Source of the DNA: Xanthobacter sp. YC-JY1
GTDB taxonomy: Bacteria > Pseudomonadota > Alphaproteobacteria > Rhizobiales > Xanthobacteraceae
Length of the DNA: 64,000 nt
Assembly: GCF_021730305.1 (NCBI RefSeq)
Contig: NZ_CP032674.1
Span: 2,217,001 to 2,281,000, forward strand
Direction of reading: 5' to 3'
Part shown: piece after piece, positions 33,878-43,968 of the stretch
Numbering within the stretch: the stretch's first letter is position 1
Layout of the letters: every line of letters starts with the position of its first letter
Notes under the pieces: generated by a model
What the model was told of the DNA's origin: nothing
The model's input: the letters and a program-made list of their open reading frames with translations, nothing else
Databases searched by the model: none
Position numbers and translations under genes: made by a program

Positions 33878-35100
33878 AACGCTGGCTTCCCTTCGCCTGG
33901 ATCGCGGCGCTGCGCTTCCTCGCCGAGGGGCGGATGCAGACCACCTTCATCCTGAGCGGAATCGCCATCGGCGTGGGGGTGATCGTCTTCATGTCGGCCA
34001 TGCTGGCCGGGCTCCAGGCCAATTTCATCAAGCGTGTGCTCACCTCCCAGCCACAGATCCAGCTGCTGCCGCCCGACGAGGTGGCCCGGCCGCTGCGGCG
34101 GGGGGAGGGGGTGTTCGAGGCGGCGGTGGTGCAGCGCCCTGCCCAGCGGGTGCTCTCCATCGACCAGTGGCAGGCCATCCGCGATGCCATGCGGGCGCGG
34201 CCGGACGTGGTTGTGGCGGCCCCCACTGCATCCGGCGCCATGCTGGCGGTGCGGGGCGATGCCAGCCGCTCCATCACCCTCACCGGCATGGAGCCGGAGC
34301 AGTATTTCAAGATCGTTCGGGTGCCGGACTATATCGTCGCGGGCGAGCTGCGGCTGGGCACCGACGACATCCTCATCGGCACCGAGCTGGCCAAGGACCT
34401 CGGCGCCTCGGTGGGCGACAAGCTCAACGTCACCTCCGCCGAGGCGCGCAGCCGCATCCTCACCATCACCGGCATCTTCGACCTCGGCAACAAGGGCGCC
34501 AACCAGCGCAACACCTTCGTGGCGCTGCGCACCGCCCAGAGCCTGCTCTACCTGATCGGCGGCGTGACCACCATCGATCTGACGGTGAGCGACATCTACG
34601 CCGCCGAGACCATCGCCCAGGAGATCGAGGCGAGCCTGCCGGTTCAGGCGGAGAGCTGGATCGCCACCAATGCCCAGTTCTTCACAGCGGTGCGGGCGCA
34701 GCAGAATTCCAATACGCTGATCCGCCTGTTCGTGGCGCTCTCGGTGGCCTTCGGCATCGCCGCGGTGCTGATCGTCTCGGTGATCCAGCGCTCCAAGGAC
34801 ATCGGCATCCTGCGGGCCATGGGCACCGCCCGGCGGCAGATCCTGCAGATCTTCCTCATCCAGGGCGGGGTGCTCGGCTTCCTCGGCTCCCTCGTCGGCT
34901 CCGTGCTCGGCGCCGGCGCGCTGATGCTGTGGCACCATCTGGCGCGACAGGTGGACGGCACCGAGCTGTTTCCGCTGGTGCTGGAGCCCGGTCTTTTCGT
35001 CGCCGCGGCGGCGATCGCCACCCTCACCGGCGTCGCGGCGGGCGTCGCCCCCGCGGTGCGGGCGGCAAGCCTTGATCCGGTGGAGGCGATCCGTGGCTGA
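33874..35100 (+). CDS. MacB/LolE-type ABC permease (FtsX family)
   Basis: A 408-residue permease: TM1 at about 25-47 ([20 protein letters not shown]), a ~230-residue periplasmic MacB-type domain, then three C-terminal membrane helices (near 285-310, 335-360, 375-400) forming the FtsX domain ([20 protein letters not shown] is the coupling segment). The ATPase is a separate gene overlapping by 8 nt, so this is a split MacB arrangement as in Lol and DevC-type exporters. Substrates of relatives are lipoproteins, lipids or macrolides; none can be assigned. Confidence 0.92.
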   Translation: MKRWLPFAWIAALRFLAEGRMQTTFILSGIAIGVGVIVFMSAMLAGLQANFIKRVLTSQPQIQLLPPDEVARPLRRGEGVFEAAVVQRPAQRVLSIDQWQAIRDAMRARPDVVVAAPTASGAMLAVRGDASRSITLTGMEPEQYFKIVRVPDYIVAGELRLGTDDILIGTELAKDLGASVGDKLNVTSAEARSRILTITGIFDLGNKGANQRNTFVALRTAQSLLYLIGGVTTIDLTVSDIYAAETIAQEIEASLPVQAESWIATNAQFFTAVRAQQNSNTLIRLFVALSVAFGIAAVLIVSVIQRSKDIGILRAMGTARRQILQIFLIQGGVLGFLGSLVGSVLGAGALMLWHHLARQVDGTELFPLVLEPGLFVAAAAIATLTGVAAGVAPAVRAASLDPVEAIRG

Positions 35101-35791
35101 CGTGCTCGTGCTCGACCAGATCCGCAAATCCTACAATGTGGGCACGCCGGTGGAGGTGGAGGTGCTGCATGGCATCGACCTCGCCATCCGTCCCGGCGAA
35201 TTCGTCGCTCTCATGGGGCCGTCCGGCTCCGGCAAGAGCACGCTGCTCAACATCATCGGGCTGCTGGACCGGCCCACGTCCGGGCGGCTCCTCATCAATG
35301 GCGAGGACACCACCGACCTGCCGGACGCGGCCCTGACCAAGCTCAGGGGCCACACCATCGGCTTCGTGTTCCAGTATCACTATCTGATCTCGGCCTTCAC
35401 CGCGGCCGAGAACGTGATGATGCCCATGCTGGTGGATCGCGGCCACCCCGATCGCCAGATGGAAGAGCGCGCCGCCGAATTGCTGGACCGGGTCGGCCTC
35501 GGCAAATGGCGGGACAACCGGGCCACCAACATGTCCGGCGGGCAGCAGCAGCGCGTCGCCGTCGCCCGCGCCTTGGCCATGGACCCCACCCTCGTTCTCG
35601 CGGACGAGCCCACGGGCAATCTCGATACGGCCTCGGCCAATGCGGTGTTCGAGCTGATGCGGCAGATCAACCGCGAGCGGTCGACCACCTTCCTGATCGT
35701 CACCCACAATATGGACCTCGCCCGGCAGTGCGACCGCATCGTCGAGGTGGTGGACGGCCGGATCACGCCGGCGCGGCAGCCGCCCGGCTGA
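35093..35791 (+). CDS. MacB/LolD-type ABC ATPase
   Basis: A 232-residue ATPase starting at GTG 35093 inside the permease stop (GTGGCTGA). Walker [11 protein letters not shown]-loop [18 protein letters not shown], signature [15 protein letters not shown], Walker [14 protein letters not shown]-loop [13 protein letters not shown] are all of the MacB/LolD/FtsE class. The TGNLD form after Walker B is diagnostic for this class. It completes the three-gene export operon. Confidence 0.94.
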   Translation: MADVLVLDQIRKSYNVGTPVEVEVLHGIDLAIRPGEFVALMGPSGSGKSTLLNIIGLLDRPTSGRLLINGEDTTDLPDAALTKLRGHTIGFVFQYHYLISAFTAAENVMMPMLVDRGHPDRQMEERAAELLDRVGLGKWRDNRATNMSGGQQQRVAVARALAMDPTLVLADEPTGNLDTASANAVFELMRQINRERSTTFLIVTHNMDLARQCDRIVEVVDGRITPARQPPG

Positions 35792-35811
35792 TCTGGGCGC
35801 GATGTTCCGCC

Positions 35812-35997
35812 CTAGAAAAAGGCCGGATAGCCGAGGATGGGCAGCAGCCGGGAAATGATCGCCCCCAGGCAGACCAGAGCGACGAGGATCTTGAGAAGCT
35901 GTGCGAGCCGGCCATCCGTGCAGAACTTATCGATGGCCCAGAACAGGATCGCGCCGACAACAACGATAATCAAAATCCCGATGACCAGACTGATCAT
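35812..35997 (-). CDS. Small membrane protein, 61 aa (Thivi_2564-like)
   Basis: The ATG at 35997 follows the GGGAGGTTGTC ribosome-binding region. The product begins MISLVIGILIIVVVGAILFW, then a short hydrophilic turn (AIDKFCTDGRLAQLLKIL) and a second hydrophobic segment (VALVCLGAIISRLLPILGY). The two-helix layout with a polar loop matches the small 'Thivi_2564 family' membrane proteins. Function is unknown. It converges on the export operon with a 20-nt gap. Confidence 0.75.
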   Translation of the reverse strand: MISLVIGILIIVVVGAILFWAIDKFCTDGRLAQLLKILVALVCLGAIISRLLPILGYPAFF

Positions 35998-36118
35998 GAC
36001 AACCTCCCGTCGCCCATGCGAACGCAATACGAGATTACCACATACAACCAGAATGATGCGGTCTTGTGTGGCTCAATCTTGGCGTTGGCTTCGTGCGGGG
36101 TCCTACCCTCAGGATGAA

Positions 36119-36152
36119 GCGATAAGGGGGCGCATCCATGCCCCCTTATCGC
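36119..36152 (-). terminator. Terminator hairpin of the anion-importer operon
   Basis: A 13-bp perfect stem (GCGATAAGGGGGC at 36119-36131 with GCCCCCTTATCGC at 36140-36152) and an 8-nt loop lie 7 nt after the minus-strand ATPase stop (36160). There is no long T-tract, but stem strength and position support termination. Confidence 0.75.
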
Positions 36153-36159
36153 CGGTCCG

Positions 36160-37512
36160 TCAGGTCGGGTTTTCCAGATTGAACTGGCCAGTATGCTCGT
36201 CATAGCCGAACAGCTCGCCGTAGCGGCCCCAGGTGATGAGCGCACGCAGGGTGGTTTCGGCGAAGTCCTCGGACATGTGGTCTTCCAGCTCTTCGCTGAA
36301 GCGGCTGAAGGGCGCGCGGTGGGTGGGACGCTCGTCCAGAACCCGGCGGATCAGGCCGGCCAGCGGCACGTAGGCCATCAGGTGATCCGCGAACAGGCGC
36401 TTGCGGACATCCACCTCGGATTCCGCGAAGTGCCGACCGGCCTCCGACAGCGTCACGTCGCCCGCTTCCACCCCCGCGAAACGCAGCAGCTGCAACGTCT
36501 CGACAATCGGGAACAGCTCGTCCACCTCCATCTGCAGGGCGGCTGCGAGAACGGGAAGATCGGCCCTGCCATTGTAAGGCGGCGCGGCCAGCGTCTCCAT
36601 CAGGCCCGAGAGGAGGTTGGTGGAGATGTTGGGCAGAGCGGTGCCGATGCCCGCGGTGCCGGCGCCCTCGTGCCTGGGCTCGCTCTTTTCCAGCGGAGCC
36701 CGCTGGGTCATGCGGCCATAGATGTCATCCACGATGGCGCGGAACACCGGGTCGAGGCGCGCGCGCGGATGCGGCAGGTCGATCTTGATCTCCGCCGCCA
36801 CCCGGCCGGGATTGGAGGAGAAGATCAGGATGCGGTCACACATGAGCACCGCTTCCTCGATGTTGTGGGTGACCATGAGGATGGACTTGATCGGCAGCCT
36901 TCCCTCAATCCACAGGTCGATCAGGTCGGTGCGCAGGGTCTCGGCGGTGAGCACGTCGAGGGCGGAGAAGGGCTCGTCCATGAGCATCAGGCGCGGGTGC
37001 ACCACCAAGGCGCGGGCGAAGCCCACGCGCTGGCGCATGCCGCCGGACAGCTCCTTGGGATAGGCGCTCTCGAAGCCGTCGAGGCCGATGAGGTCGATGG
37101 CCGCGAGCGCCCGGCGCCGGCCTTCCGCTGCCGGCACGCCGATGGCGTCGAGACCCACCTCCACATTCTCCAGCACGGTGAGCCAAGGAAAGAGCGCGAA
37201 GCTCTGGAACACCATGGAGAGGCCCTCGCACGGGCCGGTCACGGGCTTGCCGCACCATTCCACGCGACCGGTTGTGGGCTTCACCAGGCCGGAGATGATG
37301 CGCAGGAGCGTGGACTTGCCAGAGCCCGAGCGGCCCAGCAGCCCCACCACTTCCCCCTCATTGATGGTGAGGGCCACGTCGTCCAGGACAACCAGATCGG
37401 AATTTTCGCCCTTGTGGTAGATCTGGCGGACGCCTGAAGCGGAGACGAGGACTTTCTTTTCGCTGTCGACGGCAGAGGCGTTGTGTTCCATCAAGGTCAT
37501 CTCATCCTCCAT
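36160..37512 (-). CDS. Anion-type ABC ATPase with C-terminal AAA-associated domain
   Basis: A 450-residue protein. The ABC domain (~20-275) has Walker [11 protein letters not shown]-loop [10 protein letters not shown], signature [15 protein letters not shown], Walker [13 protein letters not shown] and H-loop [10 protein letters not shown], of the nitrate/sulfonate type. Residues ~310-445 form an AAA-associated C-terminal domain ([38 protein letters not shown]), known in importers of the 'duplicated permease' anion class; it probably regulates transport. The start codon overlaps the permease stop (TGATG). No binding protein is encoded nearby. Substrate unknown. Confidence 0.92.
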   Translation of the reverse strand: MEDEMTLMEHNASAVDSEKKVLVSASGVRQIYHKGENSDLVVLDDVALTINEGEVVGLLGRSGSGKSTLLRIISGLVKPTTGRVEWCGKPVTGPCEGLSMVFQSFALFPWLTVLENVEVGLDAIGVPAAEGRRRALAAIDLIGLDGFESAYPKELSGGMRQRVGFARALVVHPRLMLMDEPFSALDVLTAETLRTDLIDLWIEGRLPIKSILMVTHNIEEAVLMCDRILIFSSNPGRVAAEIKIDLPHPRARLDPVFRAIVDDIYGRMTQRAPLEKSEPRHEGAGTAGIGTALPNISTNLLSGLMETLAAPPYNGRADLPVLAAALQMEVDELFPIVETLQLLRFAGVEAGDVTLSEAGRHFAESEVDVRKRLFADHLMAYVPLAGLIRRVLDERPTHRAPFSRFSEELEDHMSEDFAETTLRALITWGRYGELFGYDEHTGQFNLENPT

Positions 37513-39248
37513 CAGTCGAGGCGCAGACGGCGGCCGGCGAAGACATAGAGCGGGCGCCAGAGCAGACGGTTGAACAGGATCACGAAGATCGACATCACCG
37601 CGATGCCGAGCACGATGCGCGGATAGTCGCCGGCAGCGGTGGCATCGGCGATATAGGCCCCGATGCCGTGGGCGCGCAGCGTCGTGTCACCCCAGCTCGC
37701 GACCTCGGCGACGATGGAGGCATTCCAGGAGCCTCCGCTCGCGGTGATGGCGCCGGTGACGTAATAGGGGAAGATCCCCGGCAGCATCACCTTCTTCCAC
37801 CAGCTCCAGCCGCGGATCCGGAAGGTGCCCGCCGCTTCCCTCAGGTCGTTGGGGAAGGCGCTCGCCCCGGCCACCACGTTGAACAGGATGTACCACTGGG
37901 TGCCGAGCACCATCAGCGGCGACAGCCAGATGTCCGGGTCGAGGCCGAGCCGGACGATGGCCACCACCGCGAACGGGAAGATGATGTTGGCCGGGAAGGC
38001 CGCGAGGAACTGGGCCATGGGCTGCACCCGCTCGGCCCAGGCCGGCCGAAGGCCGATCCAGACGCCGATTGGCACCCAGATAAGGGTGGCGAGGGCGATC
38101 AGCACGATCACCCGCAGCATGGTCAGTACCCCGAGGCCGAAGGCCTGCGCCACCTCCGGCAAGGTCAGTTCTGTGGCGACGAAGGTGACGATGGTCCACA
38201 GGCAATAGGCCGTCACCGCCAGCACAAGGGCGAGCCACACCTTGTCCGAGAGGGGACTAGACAAAGCCCTGCGGGCGTCCGCCGGCACCGCCACCTGAAG
38301 GGCAAGGCGCTGGCGTGGGACAGCGGACAGCAGCGCGCCCAGCGGCCGCAGCAGACGCTGGAACAGGCGCGTGCGTCGGGCCGCCGAGAGCAGCCAGGAG
38401 GAGGGCGCGGCCCCGCTGGCGGAGGTCTCCACCCGGAACTTGTCTGCCCATGCCACCAGCGGGCGGAACAGCAGCTGGTCGTAGATGAGGATGACGGCCA
38501 GCATGGCCAGCACCGCCCAGCCCACCGCCGGCAGGTTCTGCTCCTTGATGGCGAGGGCCACATAGGAGCCCACCCCCGGCAGGGTGATGGTGGTGTCGCC
38601 CACCGAGATGGCCTCCGACGCCACCACGAAGAACCATCCCCCGGACATGGACATCATGGTGTTCCACACCAGCCCCGGCATGGAGAAGGGCACTTCCAGC
38701 CGCCAGAAGCGCTGCCAGCCGGTGAGGCGGAAGGAGCGGGTGGCCTCGTCGAGGTCGCGCGGCACGGTCTTCAGCGACTGGTAGAAGCTGAAGGTCATGT
38801 TCCAGGCCTGGCTGGTGAAGATGGCGAAGATGGCCGCCAGTTCCACCCCCAGCACCTTGCCCGGGAAGAGGGACATGAAGCCCACCACGGTGAAGGACAA
38901 AAAGCCAAGCACCGGCACGGACTGGAGGATGTCCAGCATCGGGATGAGCACCATCTCCGCCCGCCGGCTCTTGGCCGCCAGCGCGCCGTAGAGGAAGGTG
39001 AAGACCAGCGAGGCGAGGATGGCAGCCAGCATGCGCAGCGTGGTGCGCAGCGCATACTCGGGCAGCTGGGCGGGATCGAGGGAGACGGGCGTCTGGTTCA
39101 AGGCGGCGAGGGGCACGAGGGTGCCCTGACCCCCATGCACAATCAGGATGAGCGCGCCGAACAGCAGGCCGAAGGCCAGCGCATCCCACAGGTTCGGCGC
39201 GAAGCGCCGCCGACGGCCCGCTTCCAGGGCCGGGTGCTGCATCGTCAT
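37512..39248 (-). CDS. Duplicated (fused) ABC permease, anion-transport type
   Basis: A 578-residue membrane protein with two tandem BPD_transp_1 halves (~70-275 and ~365-570). Each half has its own ATPase-docking loop: [20 protein letters not shown] in the first and [20 protein letters not shown] in the second. A single chain thus supplies the whole membrane channel. This matches the COG4986-type 'duplicated permease of an anion transport system'. It starts at ATG 39248 (or 39242); no good ribosome-binding site is visible. It is the first gene of a two-gene operon. Confidence 0.9.
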   Translation of the reverse strand: MTMQHPALEAGRRRRFAPNLWDALAFGLLFGALILIVHGGQGTLVPLAALNQTPVSLDPAQLPEYALRTTLRMLAAILASLVFTFLYGALAAKSRRAEMVLIPMLDILQSVPVLGFLSFTVVGFMSLFPGKVLGVELAAIFAIFTSQAWNMTFSFYQSLKTVPRDLDEATRSFRLTGWQRFWRLEVPFSMPGLVWNTMMSMSGGWFFVVASEAISVGDTTITLPGVGSYVALAIKEQNLPAVGWAVLAMLAVILIYDQLLFRPLVAWADKFRVETSASGAAPSSWLLSAARRTRLFQRLLRPLGALLSAVPRQRLALQVAVPADARRALSSPLSDKVWLALVLAVTAYCLWTIVTFVATELTLPEVAQAFGLGVLTMLRVIVLIALATLIWVPIGVWIGLRPAWAERVQPMAQFLAAFPANIIFPFAVVAIVRLGLDPDIWLSPLMVLGTQWYILFNVVAGASAFPNDLREAAGTFRIRGWSWWKKVMLPGIFPYYVTGAITASGGSWNASIVAEVASWGDTTLRAHGIGAYIADATAAGDYPRIVLGIAVMSIFVILFNRLLWRPLYVFAGRRLRLD

Positions 39249-40076
39249 GACTACAGATCCGAATGCGATGGGAATTTACGGCGCCGACGGGCAGCCGGTG
39301 CCGGGAGGCTTCGCATGGGACTGGGGCTCACCTTGTCCTTACGGGACAGCAGGAACCGCCTTGCCCGAGGCCGCGCAGCGGAGCACTGCCATGCGACGCG
39401 GCCGTGACGGCGCCGCATTGGGGCTGTGGTCAGCCGGGATGGCTACAAGGCCAGCGCCCGTGCGCGCATCGGCTTCGATCGCCGTCCTCGTTACGATGAG
39501 AGAACGCGATAGGTTTGCGGAAATACAGCGCCCGCATGGCTCACCTCTTGTCCCCGGAGCCTGCCGGCGGGACGGTGAACCGGACGCGAAACGTCAGGTC
39601 CGCGCGACCGCAGGCGGGCTCGAGCTAGATCGACTGGAACTGTCCATCACTCGCTTGCTTTCAAGAAATCCGGCCGGCCTGACGGTGGAGTGTTCGATAG
39701 GCCCGCGAACGGGCATGCTCCATCTCCGGGGCGTCCGGTGTCGCCGCCTATCGCGCCGGGCGCCGACAGGGTCAAGGGGAAAAATGCGCCGTGCGGCAAG
39801 CTGTCCGTAGGGGTGCCGCACAGGCAATTTCGCCGCGCCCGGACGATCGACAGCAATGGACCGCGGGCGCGCGCCGCATGGTGCGGGGCTGACGGAGGGG
39901 CGGACTCCATCGGGCTCGCCGGCATCCTTACGGCATCTTCCGATGCGGTAAGCTCGACGCGGGGGGCGTCAGCGCGAGGCCTTCGCGCCAGCAACCGGCA
40001 TTGGGGCGCACCGTTGCCGCCGTGCGCACGGTCCTTGGCGCGTTCAGGTTCTTCGGAGGCAGCCTCCTGCCCAAAA
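39249..40076. other. 828-nt intergenic region without a recognisable gene
   Basis: Frames of up to ~220 codons cross this stretch, but their translations are Arg/Pro/Ala-rich shadow-like strings without domain motifs, start signals or the GC3 profile of neighbouring genes. The region separates the anion importer (its promoter should lie here, minus strand) from the terminator of the second Liv operon. I see no tRNA, riboswitch or repeat that I can support. It may be a decayed gene. Confidence 0.5.
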
Positions 40077-40113
40077 AAAACCGGAAGGCGAGAGCTATCC
40101 CAGATAGCTCTCG
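40077..40113 (-). terminator. Rho-independent terminator overlapping the livF stop codon
   Basis: ATAGCTCTCG/CGAGAGCTAT arms (40104-40113 and 40089-40098, loop CCCAG) form a 10-bp stem that includes the last sense codons and the TAG (40095-40097) of the minus-strand livF. On that strand it is followed after 7 nt by a run of eight T (plus-strand A-run at about 40074-40081). This is a textbook intrinsic terminator whose stem is partly coding. Confidence 0.85.
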
Positions 40114-40799
40114 ATGACTGCCCGGTCGCGCCGCAGCTCGGCGGCCGGGCCGCTGAGGGCGACGCGCCCGCGCTGCAGCACATGGGCCTCGTCTGCTGTA
40201 TCGAGTGCGAGCAAGGCGAGTTGCTCGACCAGAAGCACCGAGAGGCCATCGTCGGCAAGGCCCCGCAGCGCCTTGAGAATGGTCGTCACCACCTGCGGCG
40301 CGAGGCCGAGGGATGGCTCGTCCAGCAGCAGCACCTTCGGCCGCATCATCAGCGCGCGGCTCACCGCGAGCATCTGCTGCTCGCCGCCGGAGAGGTTGCC
40401 GCCGAGGATGTGCTGGCGTTCCTTCAGCACAGGGAAGCGGGCGAACTCCCGCTCCAGTCCCTCGGCGATGGTGCCGGCGTCGAGGCCGGCGCGGTCGGCG
40501 CCGATCACGAGATTGTCCCGCACGGTCAGGCCCGGAACGATCTGCCGCCCTTGCGGCACATGCACCAGCCCGGCGCGCGCCAGCAGATGGGGCTTGATGC
40601 CCGCGGTCGGCCGGCCGTCGAAGCGGATGGTTCCGGAGCGGGGGCTCACGATGTTGGACAGCGTGCGCAGCAGCGTGGTCTTGCCGGCCCCGTTGGCGCC
40701 GATCACCGTGACGAGGCGGCCCGGCGCAAGGCGCAGCGAGACATCGTGGAGGATGCCCACGGGTCCGATGGCGACATCGATGTGATCGACCTCGATCAT
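40095..40799 (-). CDS. livF: Branched-chain amino acid-type ABC ATPase (LivF, second system)
   Basis: A 234-residue ATPase: Walker A GANGAGKTT, VPQGRQIVPGLTVRDNL, signature LSGGEQQMLAVSRALM, Walker B VLLLDEPSLGLAP, H-loop LVEQLALLAL. It overlaps the fused LivM-LivG gene by 4 nt and ends the operon, with its last codons inside the terminator stem. This system probably serves the acyl-CoA genes upstream in the same transcription unit. Confidence 0.93.
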   Translation of the reverse strand: MIEVDHIDVAIGPVGILHDVSLRLAPGRLVTVIGANGAGKTTLLRTLSNIVSPRSGTIRFDGRPTAGIKPHLLARAGLVHVPQGRQIVPGLTVRDNLVIGADRAGLDAGTIAEGLEREFARFPVLKERQHILGGNLSGGEQQMLAVSRALMMRPKVLLLDEPSLGLAPQVVTTILKALRGLADDGLSVLLVEQLALLALDTADEAHVLQRGRVALSGPAAELRRDRAVIESYLG

Positions 40800-42550
40800 G
40801 CCGCATCCCCCACGGCGCCGAGATAGGCGCGGATGACTTTCGGGTCCTTCTGCACCTCGGCCGGCGTGCCGCTGGCGATGGGGTTGCCGAAATCGAGCAC
40901 CGTCACGCGGTCGGCGAGGCCCATCACGAACTCCATGTTGTGCTCCACCAGCAGCACGCTGATGCCGGCATCGCGCAGCTTCGCCACGATGCGCGCGACC
41001 TCGCGGGCCTCCTGCGGGTTCACGCCGGCCACCGGCTCGTCCAGCAGTAGGATCGCGGGCTTCTGGGCGATGGCGCGGGCGAGTTCGACCAGCTTGCGAT
41101 GGCCGTAGGACAGGTCCTTGGGCTTCATGTCGGCGAGCTGGCCAATACCGAGGAAGGCGAGGATGGAGGCTGCCTCCGCGCGCTCGCGCGCCTCATGGCC
41201 GGCGCCGCCGAGAAAGGCGAGCACATCGGCCGCAAGGCCGCGGCGCCGCTCCATGCCCAGCATGACGTTTTCCAGCACGCTGACGCCCTGGATGAGCTGG
41301 AGGTTCTGGAATGTCCGCACAAGACCCAGGCGGGCGCGCCGGTGCGCGGGCAGGTCGGTCACGTCGACGCCGCCGATGCGGATGTGGCCTGAGGTGGGGG
41401 CGTAGAGCCCGGCCACCACGTTGATGAACGTGGACTTGCCGGCGCCGTTCGGGCCGATCAGCGCGTGAACGGTTCCGGGCTCGACCGAGAGGGTCGCCTC
41501 GCGCAGCGCCACCACGCCGGCATAGCTCTTGGTCACGCTTTCCACGTCGAGCCGTCCACCGGCGCGTCCGCGTCCGGCAATGGCAGGATGGAAGGCGGGA
41601 GCGGCTTCGGGTGCGACGGCGGCGGTCGCCCGACGGCGGCCGAACAGGCCGATGGCGCCCTCGGGGAAGACCAGCAGCACGACCAGCAGGATGCCGCCAT
41701 ACAGCATCAGCCCGATATCGTGGACGGCGGCGATGGCCTCGGCGATGCCAATCAGGATCGCGGTGCCCAGCAGCGGCCCCGCCGAACGTCCGAGCCCGCC
41801 GATGACGGTGGCGATCAGCAGCGAGATGGTGAGGCGGATATTGAAGGCGTCGGAGGAGACGAACCCGCTCTGGTGCGCGAACAACACGCCGGCGAGGCCC
41901 GCCAGCGCCGCGCTCGCCGCGAACACGCCGATGCGCCAGAGCGGCACGTTGAGCCCCACCGTCGCGGCGAAGGATTCGCTTTCCTTGATCGCGTTGAGGC
42001 GTCGGCCGATGGCGGAGCCGAACACGTAGTCGCTGCCAACCTGCACAAGCAGGAGGATGCCCGCGGCCACCCAGAAGAAGTAGGTCGGCCCCATGCGGAA
42101 GTTGCCGAAGTCGATCTGCGGCACGCCCATGACGCCCATGGTGCCGCCGGTGACCGAGACCCAGCGCTGGGCCACGATCTCCACGATGAAGCCGAAGGCC
42201 AGCGTCGCCATGGCGAGGTAGAGCCCGCGTGTCCGCAGGGCGACCGCGCCCACCAGCAGGCCGGCGAGAAGGCAGGCGGCGAGCGCCACGCCCATGGAAA
42301 GGGTCAGCGGCCATCCGTAGGTGGTGGCGAGGATGGCGGAGACATAGGCCCCCACCGCATAGAAGCCGCCGTGGCCGAGCGACATCTGCCCGGACAGGCC
42401 GAGCAGGATGTTGAGGCCGATCACCGCGATGGCGGTGTAGGCGAAGGTCTGTCCCACATGCACGAAGAACGGATTGGGCGCGATGAGGGGAAAGATCGCG
42501 ATGACCGCGATGGCGAGGGCGTAGGCGGCGAGGCGCGGGGTGCGGGGCAT
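40796..42550 (-). CDS. Fused LivM permease - LivG ATPase
   Basis: A 584-residue fusion. Residues 1-~305 are a LivM permease (GLNILLGLSGQMSLGHGGFY, IGGLGRSAGPLLGTAILIG). A short Ala/Pro linker (~306-335) leads to a LivG ATPase (~336-584) with Walker A GPNGAGKST, Q-loop TFQNLQLIQGVSVLENV, signature region LSYGHRKLVELARAI, Walker B ILLLDEPVAGVNP and H-loop LVEHNMEFVM. Fusions of this kind are a known variation in HAAT operons and fix the subunit ratio. Compare the first system at 13-16 kb, where the same parts are separate genes. Confidence 0.93.
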   Translation of the reverse strand: MPRTPRLAAYALAIAVIAIFPLIAPNPFFVHVGQTFAYTAIAVIGLNILLGLSGQMSLGHGGFYAVGAYVSAILATTYGWPLTLSMGVALAACLLAGLLVGAVALRTRGLYLAMATLAFGFIVEIVAQRWVSVTGGTMGVMGVPQIDFGNFRMGPTYFFWVAAGILLLVQVGSDYVFGSAIGRRLNAIKESESFAATVGLNVPLWRIGVFAASAALAGLAGVLFAHQSGFVSSDAFNIRLTISLLIATVIGGLGRSAGPLLGTAILIGIAEAIAAVHDIGLMLYGGILLVVLLVFPEGAIGLFGRRRATAAVAPEAAPAFHPAIAGRGRAGGRLDVESVTKSYAGVVALREATLSVEPGTVHALIGPNGAGKSTFINVVAGLYAPTSGHIRIGGVDVTDLPAHRRARLGLVRTFQNLQLIQGVSVLENVMLGMERRRGLAADVLAFLGGAGHEARERAEAASILAFLGIGQLADMKPKDLSYGHRKLVELARAIAQKPAILLLDEPVAGVNPQEAREVARIVAKLRDAGISVLLVEHNMEFVMGLADRVTVLDFGNPIASGTPAEVQKDPKVIRAYLGAVGDAA

Positions 42551-42562
42551 GATCGGGGCTCC

Positions 42563-43459
42563 TCAGCGCACGTCGGCACGTCGCTCGCCGAACAGCCCGG
42601 ACGGGCGCACGGCGAGGAGGGCCATGACGAAGAGCAGCGGGTAGAGATCGCCGAAGGCGCTGTCCCAGTAGTTGGAGAAGGCCTCGGCGACGCCGAACAG
42701 GAGCCCGCCCAGCAGGATGCCCACGGGATTGGTGAATCCGCCGACGGCCGCCACCGCGAGCGCCTTGATGGTGAAGATCAGCCCCATGTGCGGATGCACG
42801 GAAACCAGCGGCCCGACAAGCACGCCGGAAATGCCGGCCATGAGCGCGGCAAGCACGAACACCAGCACGACGACGCCGCGCACATCGATGCCGAACAGCG
42901 AGGCCGCTTCCGGATTGAAGGCCACCGCATAGACGGCCTTGCCCCAGCGCGAGCCGAACAGAAACCAGTAGAAGGCACCAACGACGATGAAGGCGGTGAT
43001 GATGATCGCCGCCTCCTCAAAGAAGATACCGACGCCGAGGATGCTGATGACGTTGTCCCGCGTCTTGGAGAACAAGGGCGGCGCATATTGCGCGGACTTG
43101 CCGAAGCCGAGCTCGACGATGTTCTGTAGGATCAGTGCCGCGCCGGCGGTCGTGAGCACCCAGGAATAGGCGCCGGCGCGGTCGCCGAGCCGGTCGAGCG
43201 GGCGGATGGCGAAGCGCTCCAGCAGATAGCCGAGCACGCCCATGAGGACGAGCACGCCCAGCACGGCGAGCGGCGCGGGCACGCCTGCGGTCAGCATACC
43301 GATGGAGGCGAAGGCGCCCACCATCAGGAAGTCACCCTGGCCGAAGTTCAGCCGGTGGGTCGCGAGATGGGTGATGAACAGGCCCTTGGCGGTGAGCGTA
43401 TAGATCGCGCCCATGGCGATGCCGCTGACCAGCAGCTGGAAGAAATTGAGCAGCGTCAC
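42563..43459 (-). CDS. livH: Branched-chain amino acid-type ABC permease (LivH, second system)
   Basis: A 298-residue permease starting at GTG 43459 after GGGAGGGG; the longer upstream frame is a shadow of the DUF35 gene. Landmarks: FFQLLVSGIAMGAIYTLTA, HRLNFGQGDFLMVGAFASI, AVGGFTNPVGILLGGLLFG and AVRPSGLFGE. It sits 12 nt before the fused permease-ATPase. Confidence 0.92.
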   Translation of the reverse strand: MTLLNFFQLLVSGIAMGAIYTLTAKGLFITHLATHRLNFGQGDFLMVGAFASIGMLTAGVPAPLAVLGVLVLMGVLGYLLERFAIRPLDRLGDRAGAYSWVLTTAGAALILQNIVELGFGKSAQYAPPLFSKTRDNVISILGVGIFFEEAAIIITAFIVVGAFYWFLFGSRWGKAVYAVAFNPEAASLFGIDVRGVVVLVFVLAALMAGISGVLVGPLVSVHPHMGLIFTIKALAVAAVGGFTNPVGILLGGLLFGVAEAFSNYWDSAFGDLYPLLFVMALLAVRPSGLFGERRADVR

Positions 43460-43572
43460 GATACCCCTCCCGCGCCGGGCGGATCGGACGGACGCACTGC
43501 GTAGGGTCTCGTGGACATGCGCTCTCCCGAAGGTCTTCCGGGCCGGTCTGGCGCCGGCCTCGTCGTGCGAAC

Positions 43573-43929
43573 TCAGCGGCCGGCGTCGGCCGGCGCAAAA
43601 CGTGTCATGCCCGGGCCCCCGCCGCAGACGCGCATCCGCGCGCCGAGCGGCGGGGCATCGGCCTCCTCCATCGGTACGTCTGCAAGCCGCCCCGTCAGGC
43701 GCACGCCGCAGTCGAGGTCCACCACCGCAACCGCATAGGGGCCGTCCGCCTGGAAGCGGGTCGGCGGACGGCGCACGAGCGTCCAGGAGACGAGCACGCC
43801 GTCCCCCTCGACCGTGACCGGCTCCATTCGGGGGCTGTGGCAGGTGGGGCAGAGTTCGCGCGGACCGGCATCGAGCTGGCCGCACGCGGCACACCGCAGG
43901 ATCTCGACGGGGGAAAAGGCGGAAGACAT
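43573..43929 (-). CDS. DUF35 OB-fold/Zn-ribbon acyl-CoA-associated protein
   Basis: A 118-residue protein: an N-terminal rubredoxin-like zinc ribbon (C13, C16, C27, C30) and a C-terminal OB-fold (GVLVSWTLVRRPPTRFQADG, GVRLTGRLADVPMEEA). DUF35 proteins bind SCP2-type thiolases and are needed for their activity or assembly in steroid side-chain and other beta-oxidation systems. Here the thiolase gene is two genes upstream in the same operon, so partnership is likely. The C-terminus is rich in Gly and Ala. Confidence 0.88.
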   Translation of the reverse strand: MSSAFSPVEILRCAACGQLDAGPRELCPTCHSPRMEPVTVEGDGVLVSWTLVRRPPTRFQADGPYAVAVVDLDCGVRLTGRLADVPMEEADAPPLGARMRVCGGGPGMTRFAPADAGR

Positions 43930-43968
43930 GGGACGGGCGTGATCCTGATGGCAGCGGACGGGGCGGGC

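Noticed and set aside
39647..40258. Minus-strand 203-codon frame in the gene-free region
   Set aside because: Overlaps livF out of frame, has Ser/Arg/Pro-rich composition and no recognisable start or motif.
43460..43894. ~145-residue N-terminal extension of the second LivH
   Set aside because: Shadow of the DUF35 gene; the GTG at 43459 has a strong ribosome-binding site and the family-typical first helix.
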